Shown piece by piece: positions 1-8,939 of a DNA stretch of 64,000 bases (the first letter of the stretch is position 1; every line of letters starts with the position of its first letter). The position numbers and the translations under genes are program-made. Location: positions 25,987,604 to 26,051,603 of the forward strand of contig CM060847.1 in assembly GCA_030737835.1 (NCBI GenBank). The letters run 5' to 3'. Under the pieces are notes generated by a model that worked only from the letters and a program-made list of their open reading frames with translations, was not told where the DNA came from and made no database searches. The DNA comes from Acorus gramineus (Eukaryota > Streptophyta > Magnoliopsida > Acorales > Acoraceae).

Positions 1-885
1 CATAGAAAGGTTAGATCCGGTCCCGATCTATCCCCCGGTGTTCTCGGATTCGAGTTCCGACAAGTTTGGCCCCCTCTAACCCCCTCTATTCTCCCCTGTT
101 TTCAGCTCCATTTGAGGTAGGAGGAGGTCTTGGTGGTGGAGATCCGTTGGGAGGCGTTTCGGTGCACGAAGATCCTCCGGTCCCCTTCCTTTCCTCTCCT
201 TTCCTCGGGTAAGGGTTCTTTCCATCTTTTTCATATTTAGATGCATTTTAGGAGGGTGGGGTTGAGTGTGGAGGGTGGCTGGTGGCTATCGGTGGTGGTT
301 GGGGGTGGTCGGAGGCCATTGGTGGCCGGTGGGTGGTGGTAGAGGTGCTCGGGCGGGTGGTTGGTTGTATCGGGCAGCAGGCAGCACAGGCAGCGCAGCA
401 GGCAGGCGCAGTTGGCGAGCAGAGGCAGGGTGCGCGCGCGCGTGCGCGCAGACGTGCGCGTGGGCGTGCACTGGGGTGGCGCAGGCGTGGGCGTGTTGGG
501 CGTACTGGGCACTGGGCGTGCTGGGCGTGCTGGGGGTGCTGGTCGAGTGGGTGATGCGAGCGGTGGTGCGCGCGGGGTGCGCGCGGGGCGATGCGTAGGG
601 CGCGGGGCTTGCGGTGCTCCCGGGGAGCTCGGCGGCGTGTCCTGGCGTGCGGGCAGGGGCTCGGCAGGGCGCCTGGGTGCGCAGGCTGGGGCGCGGCGGT
701 GCATCCGGAGGCGGGTGGCCGTGCGGGTGGTTGCCGGGGGCGCGGGAGTGAGTCGGGGTACTCGGGCTAGCGTGCGTACCGGCCGTATGCACGTTTGCCC
801 AAGTGTTGGGTATTTATCAGTGTATTTTTGAGTATGTTGTGGTATTTGTGGATTTTACTCACGAAGTTGATACCCTGTCTTGCAG

Positions 886-921
886 ATCTTGACGGACGAT
901 CGCGCGATGACCCGACTTCCG
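886..921 (+). other. 36-nt candidate micro-exon in the LTR
   Basis: It is bordered by TTGCAG upstream and GTGAGT downstream. The same segment with the same 36-nt length occurs at 8845-8880, 10776-10811, 24960-24995 and 40196-40231 on the plus strand. On the minus strand it occurs at 21765-21800, 35756-35791, 42078-42113, 50091-50126 and 57710-57745. Substitutions are frequent among the copies but there are no length changes. It could instead be a non-spliced conserved signal in R/U5. Confidence 0.5.
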
Positions 922-1530
922 GTGAGTGGGTCAATCCAACCCAGTTGGGAGGCGCTATATGCACTTGGGCGTATACCGTCCTCCCCTGGGGCACCATAGA
1001 TTAATATTAACCTGTTTAATATGTAATCCATGCTAGCATGATTGATATGTAGTATGCATGCTACCCTAGACTGATTATGTTAGGGACTTGCACCCTTAGG
1101 TTGTGTAAGAGCCATGCACCCTGTCACCTAGTTATCATGCTAGGAAAGCCTCAGCCTTTGTATGCTCCTATTAGTTTAATTTGTTAAATTAAATGCAACT
1201 GGTAATATTATTGCATGCCTTAGGGAATATTTAAGGGGCCTTGCGAGGTCAACATTGAGACCCGGGCTAGGGTGCTCCGTGTTCCTTGTTTGGTTGTCGG
1301 GACGTCCTATATCGGGACCTCATGGTGCCCTCCCAAGGTTTCTTTTCCCGTCTATATTAATGCATGTTCCCCGCATCTTGGTTATGCGCCCTGGAGGAAT
1401 TCTGATGAATTCAAGACATTAGAGTTGTAGAGATGTGTTGTCAGCGGATCCGAGTGGATCATATGCGTGTGGGTAGGCTGTTTCTCTCCCCTTCGTTGGA
1501 TCCGTGTAGGGACTCCTCAGCATAGACAGA

Positions 1531-1710
1531 CTATCCTGACAGAGGGCTCCCATCAGTAGGCACCTCCTGATCTTGGACTCGGACTGTGCTGAATGTGGGA
1601 GTAGACCAGGCAATAGCAGGCTATCCTGACAGAGGGCTCCCATCAGTAGGCACCTCCTGATCTTGGACTCGGACTGTGCTGAATGTGGGAGTAGACCAGG
1701 TAAGCTACGG
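1531..1710 (+). repeat. 90-bp tandem duplication inside the element 1 LTR
   Basis: Two adjacent copies begin CTATCCTGAC at 1531 and 1621. The same two-copy state is present in the 3' LTR at 13022-13201, so the duplication existed before this element inserted. The other LTRs in the window carry one copy of this stretch. Confidence 0.9.
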
Positions 1711-2440
1711 TGTGGAGGAGAGGCTATCGGTGGACCAAGGGTGATTAACAGCCTAGTCAGTCCCAATATCCTATGTCACCTATTGAGGGGTGAGGGTGAG
1801 GGTGTATGGATGTGTATGGATGTGTATGGATGATTATAAGTCCCAATATCCTATGTCACCTATTGAGGGGTGAGGGTGAGGGTGTGGTGGTTCGGCGATG
1901 TACGAACTACTGGATTTATGTTGTTATGCCACTTTGAGGCTAGTTGTTGATTATATGTGGTTAATATAAACTGTGATGCATGGGTTGTGCTGTTCACTGA
2001 GCGTGTGGCTCACCCCTCGCATAATATTTTTTCCAGTGATTACTGAGGAGGACTTGAAGGAGGAGCTCCCTGAGCGACTGCACCAGTAGCGGAGTAGCGC
2101 TACGTCCCGCGAGTTTCTGAGGCCATCAGCATCCTTCCTTTTATTGTATGTATATATTTCTGTGCTTGGGCACCCAGTTTGTGTATTATTTGGATGTATG
2201 TGTGTATATTGGCTCTCACAGGACATTTGATTTGTATCGAGTCTGTAGTATGTTTTTGGATTACAGACTCAGTCTTTTAGCTTCCGCATCTGTGTATATA
2301 TTATGTCAGCCTTGCTTTCATCTGTGTTGTTGTCATTTTAGTTGTTGTTGAGTGATTTATTGATCCCCTGTTTAGACTGCTGATATCTTGTATACACTTA
2401 CCGCGACCCGGGGACGGCCGCCCTGGGGCGTGACAAAAGT

Positions 2441-2453
2441 TGGTATCAGAGCC
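2441..2453 (+). other. Primer-binding site (initiator tRNA-Met type)
   Basis: TGGTATCAGAGCC lies five bases after the 5' LTR. It matches the complement of the 3' end of plant initiator tRNA-Met, the usual primer for this group. Identical sites stand at 13932-13944 and, on the minus strand, at 20332-20344 and 48639-48651. Confidence 0.9.
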
Positions 2454-2554
2454 TGGTCCTGTCAGAGCCAATTGTCTTCTTTTCGTAGAGATGAGTCCTA
2501 GGATTTCTATATGAGTATTCTGATCCTAGTGTCTGGTTTTCTTAGGTTGCTGAT

Positions 2555-3940
2555 ATGGCTCCTCGTGGAGGACGGCGCGGACGAGGTCCCTCTCGACCTT
2601 TGGAGGTTTCCAGACCTGCCAGAGGCGAGGATGCTATTGGAGAGTCCTCAGCCGTGAGGCCAGGATCGGCAGAGGAGCCTCCTGCCTGGGAGCGCGCGTT
2701 TGCGCGGTTAGCAGATTTGGTGGAGAAGTAGACCAGAGCATTGGAGGCCCAGACGAGGATGTTGGCAGAGCAGGCACGGGATATTCAGGAGCTGCGGGCG
2801 GCCCGCGAGGCAGTTCCGCAGGTTCCTCTGGTGGCAGATCCACCTGTGGTACCCGATGTACCCCTAGTCCCTGTGGTTGTTCCAGCGGCGAGAGTTCAGG
2901 ATCCCCGGGAGAGGGAGGTGGTGCTAGAGGCTGCAGCGCGAGTGCAGCAGAGTGGCCTCGCAGCCTTTCTGAAGCTCCACCCTCCCGAGTTCCACGGTCA
3001 GACGGCGGATCCCCTTGCCCCAGAGCGATGGTTGATGGAGGTGGATGCGATCTTCTCGACCATGCTTTGCACCGACCGCCAGCGAGTCTCCCTGGCCACT
3101 TTTATGCTGAAGGGTAGCGCCGCCGACTGGTGGGCTACTAGATCAGTGGACATCCCGGAGGGAGTGGAGCAGCTTACATGGGCGGAGTTCCGGAGGTATT
3201 TCTTGGAGGAGTACTTCCCGTTCTCGACGCGGCAGATCGTGATGCGGGAGTTTGAGCAGCTGACGCAGGGCTCTATGTCCGTCGCTGACTACTCCACGCG
3301 CTTCACGAGGCTATCCAGATTTGCTCCAGCCTTGGTGATGGACGAGGAGACGAGGTGCCGTCGATTCGAGCTTGGCCTCAGCAGCGCCATTCGGGTGCAT
3401 GTTACCTCCCAGGCATTCACGAGGTACTCCGACTTGGTGTCTCGAGCGAAGACAGTCGAGCGAGACCTCGGGATCCTCGTGACGGTTCCGACCCCTTCGG
3501 CAGATCAGAGGCCACCCAGGAGCCAGGACCAGGGACAGCGCAGGAAGAAGAGGGCCCGCTTTGATCGGTCAGCGGCTGCCCCTCCTCCAGCAGATGTGGT
3601 GCCAGCGCGAGGTCCAGCACCCATCGCAGCAGTGCCGGTCCAGGCGAGGCGACCAGAGTTGCGGCGCTGTTATCACTGTCAGCGCATCGGGCATATCTTG
3701 TATAATTGCCCTGATGCTGGCCGACCCAGAGTGATGCCTCCGCAGCAGCAGCAGTTGCAGCAGCAGCCGTTTTAGCAGCCGTTTCAACAGCAGCGCCAGC
3801 AGCAGCAGCCTCAGCGCCAGCCGCAGCAGCGCCAGCAGCAGCAGCCTCAGCGTCAGCAGCAGCCACGGGGTGGCCATGTTGACCAGAGGAGGCAGCCAGC
3901 GCAGCCGGCGAGGCGTGCCCCTGCTCCTCAGCCGCAGTTC
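2555..3940 (+). pseudogene. gag: gag region of element 1 (two nonsense codons)
   Basis: The ATG at 2555 starts a frame opening with an Arg/Gly-rich N-terminus. It contains a plant retrotransposon gag domain at about 3020-3410 (core with [11 protein letters not shown] and ADWWATRS). A CCHC zinc knuckle lies at 3668-3709 (Cys-x2-Cys-x4-His-x4-Cys), followed by a glutamine-rich linker coded by CAG repeats. In-frame TAG codons at 2729 and 3773 replace expected glutamine codons (CAG to TAG). The frame then continues into protease without a stop of its own, as in gypsy elements that make one Gag-Pol polyprotein. Gag forms the particle and the knuckle binds the RNA. Confidence 0.9.
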
Positions 3941-4563
3941 GTGCAGGGCCGAGTGGCAGCACTTTCAGCAGAGGAGGCTCAGGCATCAGGCAGCGTGGTC
4001 AGAGGTATTTTCCAGATCTCCCAGCTCCCTGCTTATGTATTGTTTGATTCCGGAGCCACACACTCGTTCGTGTCTCCCGCTTTTGCGAGACGGACGGGCG
4101 TGGCGTCCGCTCCTTTAGATGCTGTCTTAGAGATATCATTGCCCGTGGGAGACCGTATTCTCCTCAGTTCAGTGTACCGAGGGTGTACGGTAGAGGTCGC
4201 GGAGCATGAGTTTCCGGTGGAGTTGGTGGAGCTTGCTATGTCAGATTTTGATGCCATCCTGGGAATGGATTGGCTTGCAGCTAGTCACGCCAGCATCGAC
4301 TGTTTTGCCAAGTCGGTGTCTTTCCACCTTCCGGGTCGGAGGTCCTTCCAGTTCGTGGGCGATCGCGACGTGGCCCCTTTGGGGTTCGTGTCGTCCATGC
4401 AGGCGTGGAGACTCCTTCAGGGAGGATGCGAGGGCTTTCTAGCGTACATTGCTCAGGAGGATGCACCGCTGCGGGCAGATATCAGTCAGACTCCGGTCGT
4501 GGCAGAGTATCCCGAGGTTTTCCCCGATGATCTTCCGGGATTACCGCCGGATCGCGCGATCGA
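3941..4563 (+). pseudogene. pol: Aspartic protease region of element 1
   Basis: The frame is the same as gag. The retroviral-type aspartic protease shows its active site as [10 protein letters not shown] near 4040-4069, with the second hydrophobic-Gly motif (AILGMDWLA) near 4255-4280. This domain would release Gag and Pol enzymes from the polyprotein. The stretch itself is open. It is disabled because gag upstream has nonsense codons and RT downstream has a frameshift. Confidence 0.85.
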
Positions 4564-5792
4564 GTTTGAGATCAATCTGGTTCCGGGGACCGAGCCGGTT
4601 TCGAGGGCTCCGTACCGGATGGCCCCTGCAGAGCTGAGGGTGCTCAAGGAGCAGTTGGAGAAGGGCTTCGCACGTCCGAGTGTTTCTCCGTGGGGAGCCC
4701 CTGTCCTGTTCGTCCGGAAGAAGGACGGTTCGCTGCGGCTGTGTATTGATTACAGGCAGCTGAATAAACGGACAGTGAAGAACAAGTACCCGTTGCGTGG
4801 ATCGACGATCTGTTTGACCAGCTCCAGGGAGCGCGTGTCTTTTCCAAGATCGATCTCCGCTTGGGGTACTACCAGCTGAAGATCCGGGAGTCAGACATTC
4901 CGAAGACGGCCTTTCGCACCCGGTATGGGCACTACGAGTTCAGAGTACTGCCATTCGGGTTGACGAACGCGCCGGCGGCCTTCATGGATCTGATGAACCG
5001 GGTATTTCGGCCCTTCCTCGACTCCTTTGTGGTAGTATTCATCGATGACATATTGGTGTACTCGAGGAGTCTTGAGGAGCACGCTCACCATCTTCGCACT
5101 GTCTTGGAGACTTTGGCCAGACATCAGTTGTTCGCCAAGTTCAGCAAGTGCGAGTTCTGGTTGGAGCGTATGGCCTTTCTGGGCCATGTGATTTCCGGTG
5201 AGGGCATAGCTGTGGACCCGGAGAAGACGCTCGCCGTGTCGAATTGGCGTCGACCGTCGAACCCCACAGAGATTCGGAGCTTCTTGGGCTTGGCGGGTTA
5301 TTACAGGAGGTTTGTCGAGGGTTTCTCGAAGATAGCCGTTCCTCTTACCCGCCTCACTCGGAAGGATGTTCGGTTCGAGTGGTCCCCTGCTTGCGAGGAG
5401 AGCTTCCAGGAGCTGAAGCGAAGGCTCACCTCAGCGCCAGTTCTTACCCTTCCGTCTGGGAGTGGTGGGTTCACAGTTTACACAGATGCATCGCAGTTGG
5501 GTGTGGGTTGCGTCCTGATGCAGCACGGTAAGGTTGTGGCTTACGCGTCTCGTCAGTTGAAGCCCCATGAGCAGAATTACCCCACCCACGACCTGGAGTT
5601 GGCAGCGATCATCTTTGCGCTGAAGATGTGGAGGCATTACCTCTATGGAGAGGAGTTCGAGCTCTTTACTGATCATAAGAGCTTGACATATCTGCAGTCC
5701 CAGCCGGAGCTCAACATGCGTCAGAGACGTTGGGTTGAGTTCCTGACGGACTACGATTGTGACATCGCTTACCATCCGGGTAAGGCGAATGT
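4564..5792 (+). pseudogene. pol: Reverse transcriptase-RNase H of element 1 (frameshifted)
   Basis: RT starts around [12 protein letters not shown] 12-bp in-frame deletion has removed four residues near 4660 compared with elements 2 and 3. A 1-bp deletion near 4796 then shifts the frame. In the new frame the catalytic FIDDILVY motif is intact near 5039-5062. RNase H follows, with its first acidic residue in VYTDAS at about 5485, DLELAA near 5590 and TDHKSL near 5670. A second 1-bp deletion near 5792 ends this frame at the linker to integrase. The enzyme would copy the RNA genome and degrade the RNA strand. Confidence 0.9.
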
Positions 5793-7373
5793 CTTGCAGA
5801 TGCGCTCAGTAGGCAGCCCTTGGGCATGGCCGCCCATATGGCTGTCCGTCGTTGGAGGCTTCTGGAGGAGGCCGCTTGCTGGATCAGTGTTCGAGAGACT
5901 CCTGCTGGTGGCTTTTTGGCCAGGCTAGTGGTGCAGCCAGTCCTTCTCGACGATATCCGCACGGCTCAGGCTCAGGATCCGCATTTTATAGTCCTCTCTG
6001 AAGGCGTCGCCCGGGGCGAGCGTCCGGACTACCAGATTCGCGCGGACGGGATCCTGCGATTCAGAGGCCGAGTGTGCATTCCCGACGACGCAGAGCTGAA
6101 GCGGAAGATTCTGGACGAGGCCCATCATTCGAGGTACACAGTGCATCCTGGTGGCACGAAGATGTACAGGGGCCTTCGTCGCGGCTACTGGTGGCGCGGG
6201 ATGAAGACGGATATTGCCCGTTTCGTTGCCCGATGCCTAGTATGCCAGCAGGTGAAGTCGGAGCATCAGCGCCCTGCGGGGAAGCTGCAGTCCATTGAGA
6301 TCCCTCAGTGGAAGTGGGAGCAGATCACCATGGACTTCGTCTCGGGTTTGCCGAGGTCACGTTCGGGTCGCGATGCCATCTGGGTGATCGTCGACCGGCT
6401 GACGAAGTCTGCTCATTTCCTCCCCATCCGACTCACCGATTCTCTGGACACCCTGGCGCAGTTATTTGTCTCCGAGATTGTCCGTCTCCATGGCACTCCA
6501 GTCAGCATCATTTCCGATCGAGACGCGCGTTTTACTTCGAGGTTCTGGCGTAGCCTCCAGCACGCCCTTGGTACGAACCTCCTATTTCAGTACAGCGTTT
6601 CATCCGCAGACGGACGGCCAGTCGGAGAGGACGATCCAGACTCTTGAGGATATGCTGCGGGCCTGTGTTCTCGATTTTGGGGGCAGTTGGGAGAGGCACC
6701 TTCCGTTGGTGGAGTTTGCCTACAACAACAGCTACCACTCGAGCATCCGGATGGCTCCTTACGAGGCACTCTATGGCCGCAGCTGCAGGTCCCCCCTGTG
6801 TTGGGACGAGGTCGGAGAGCGCCAGTTGGAGGGACCAGAGATCGTTCACCAGACCTCAGAGATGGTGAAGACGATTCGCGAGCGTATCCGAGTCGCTCAG
6901 AGTCGTCAGAAGTGCTACGCCGACCGTCGTCGCCGTGAGCTCACCTTCGAGGTTGGTGACCATGTGTTCTTGAAGGTGTCCCCGATGAAGGGCATCTTCC
7001 GATTCGGTGTGCGGGGCAAGCTGAGTCCGCGTTTCATTGGGCCGTTCCTCATCCTCGAGCGAGTTGGGAAGTGGCCTATCGCATAGCTCTGCCCCCACAG
7101 TTGGCTCAGGCTCATGACGTCTTCCATGTCTCGCAGCTGAGGCGATATGTCCACGATCCTGCTCACGTCATCCCGTTCGAGCCGCTCGTCTTCGAGCCGG
7201 ACTTGTCTTTCGTTGAGCAGCCGATTGAGATCCTGGACCGCCGCGAGAAGAGGCTCCGCACCAAGACCGTCCAGCTGGTCAAGGTGCGATGGCAGCACCG
7301 TTCCGGTGCCGAGGCCACTTGGGAGCTCGAGGACGCCATGCGTGACGCGTATCCGCATCTTTTCCCTTCTTAG
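5793..7373 (+). pseudogene. pol: Integrase and chromodomain-like tail of element 1 (frameshifted)
   Basis: The frame resumes after the 5792 shift. The HHCC zinc domain lies at about 6120-6255 (ending CLVCQQVK). The catalytic triad is visible as MDFVSGLP near 6330, SDRDARF near 6513 and QSERTIQ near 6620. A frameshift near 6588 separates the second Asp from the Glu. Another near 7070 separates the GPF/I-L region from the tail. The tail (about 7160-7370) has the VKVRWQHR...ATWELED pattern of a Tekay-type chromodomain, thought to steer integration to heterochromatin. The natural stop TAG is at 7371. Confidence 0.9.
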
Positions 7374-7408
7374 ATGTTCTTGTATTTATTTTGAGGACAA
7401 AATTTCCT

Positions 7409-7421
7409 AAGGGGGGGAGAA
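7409..7421 (+). other. Polypurine tract of element 1
   Basis: AAGGGGGGGAGA lies directly before the 3' LTR start TGTTATATATG at 7422. It would prime plus-strand synthesis. The same tract on the minus strand adjoins the 3' LTRs of elements 2 and 3. Confidence 0.9.
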
Positions 7422-8939
7422 TGTTATATATGTGTCACTTTTTGCCTGCTGGTAACCATTGGAGCATTTTAGCAGTTTTTGAGGTTTTTTTGTTTTTCGA
7501 TCGGAACCGCAAAATTTTGGACTGTTAGCTATCGTCCTGAGCTAGAGGACTCCGATTGAAAATCTAACTGCATATTATGTGTCCTGGTGCCATTCTAAGC
7601 CACTCACGAAATTTCATCGAATTCCGGTAACGTTTCCAAAATTTCACAGTTCCGGGGCGTATCCGGGTTTTGACCGAGCGAGAAGTCATTGGGAGAGTTG
7701 ACTCGGTCAAAGTGGGCCCATGACTTGGTCAACCCTTTTTTTTTTTTGTGTGGTTGGGTTGACCCAAGTCAAATCCCACTTAAAACCCACTTAAACCTAA
7801 TTAACCTTGATTACCCTAATCTAAGGGTGGTTTGACTTATTTAAGTGAATCTAAAAAGTTGCCATACACTATTCATCATCTTCTCAAATTAGTTCTCTCT
7901 CCCCCTTTCTCCCTTCATTTGAGCCACCTAGGGTGCTTGGACCTTAAAACCCAAAACATAGAAAGGTTAGATCCGGTCCCGATCTATCCCCCGGTGTTCT
8001 CGGATTCGAGTTCCGACAAGTTTGGCCCCCTCTAACCCCCTCTATTCTCCCCTGTTTTCAGCTCCTTTTGAGGTAGGAGGAGGTCTTGGTGGTGGAGATC
8101 CGTTGGGAGGCATTTCGGTGCACGAAGATCCTCCGGTGCCCTTCCTTTCCTCTCCTTTCCTTGGGTAAGGGTTCTTTTCCTTTTTTTCATGTTTAGATGC
8201 ATGTTAGGAGGGTGGGGTTGAGTGTGGAGGGCGGCTGGTGGCTGTCGGTGGTGGTTGGGGGCGGTCGGAGGCCATTGGTGGCCGGTGGGTGGTGGTAGAG
8301 GTGCTCGGGCGGGTGGTTGGTTGTCACGGGCAGCAGGTAGCACAAGCAGCGCAGCAGGCAGGCGCAGCTGGCGTGCAGAGGCAGGGTGGCGTAGGCGTGG
8401 GCGTGTTGGGCGTACTGGGCACTGGGCGTGCTGGGCACTGGGCGTGTTGGGGGTGCTGGTCGAGTGGGTGATGCGAGCGGTGGTGCGTGCGGGGTGCACG
8501 CGGGGCGATGCGCAGGGTGCGGGGCGTGCGGTGTGCGCGCGGGCTGCTGCGCTGGGGCGTAGTGAGCGCGCGGTGCACCCGGGGAGCTCGGCGGCATGTC
8601 CTGGCGTGCGGGCAGGGGCTCGGCAGGGCGCCTGGGTGCGCAGGCTGGGGCGCGGCGGTGCATCCGGAGGCGGGTGGCCATGCGGGTGGTTGCCGGGGGC
8701 GCGGGAGTGAGTCGGGGTGCTCAGGCTAGCGTGCGTACGGCCCGTATGCACGTTTGACCGAGTGTTGGGTATTTATCAGTGTATTTTTGAGTATGTTGTG
8801 GTATTTGTGGATTATACTCACGAAGTTGATACCATGTCTTGCAGATCTTGACGGACGGTCGCGCGACGACCCGACTTCCGGTGAGTGGGTCAATCAAACC
8901 CAGTTGGGAGGCGCTATATGCACTTGGGCGTATACCGTC

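Larger units (their letters stand above)
1..2435 (+). repeat. 5' LTR of element 1 (left part missing)
   Basis: Position 1 matches position 7958 of the 3' LTR, and the two copies can be followed to a shared end in GGGGCGTGACA at 2435. A primer-binding site follows after five bases. The LTR has a pyrimidine-rich leader, a CpG-rich tract at about 270-760, and an AT-richer distal part. That distal part contains a 90-bp tandem duplication and repeated GGTGAG-type blocks. The site where the 3' copy received a solo LTR is seen here uninterrupted (CCGTC at 976-980). Confidence 0.9.
209..2545 (+). other. Predicted spliced leader: three intron-like segments in the LTR and leader
   Basis: A GGTAAGG donor at 208-213 and an acceptor ending TTGCAG at 885 bound a 677-bp CpG-rich segment. 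A 36-nt segment (886-921) follows and then a GGTGAGT donor. A second acceptor, TTTTTTCCAG, ends at 2036. A possible third intron runs from GTATGT at 2146 to TTTTCTTAG at 2545, nine bases before the gag ATG. CTCAC at 859-863 could serve as a branch point. These borders recur in every LTR of the window that covers them. Splicing is inferred from the signals only; no transcript evidence is available here. The joined segments show no ATG-initiated frame that I could follow. Confidence 0.45.

Noticed and set aside
237-831. Long open frames on both strands rich in Ala, Arg, Pro and Gly in the CpG-rich tracts (also near 9366-10760, 21800-22790, 35850-36600, 39000-40100, 42130-43100, 50070-51270, 57740-58560)
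   Set aside because: High GC removes stop codons in all frames at once. The frames are not conserved between LTR copies, have no domains, and lie in the predicted intron.
1780-1900. Interstitial telomere repeat (GGTGAGGGTGAGGG)
   Set aside because: The unit is not TTTAGGG and the block is a short conserved part of every LTR.
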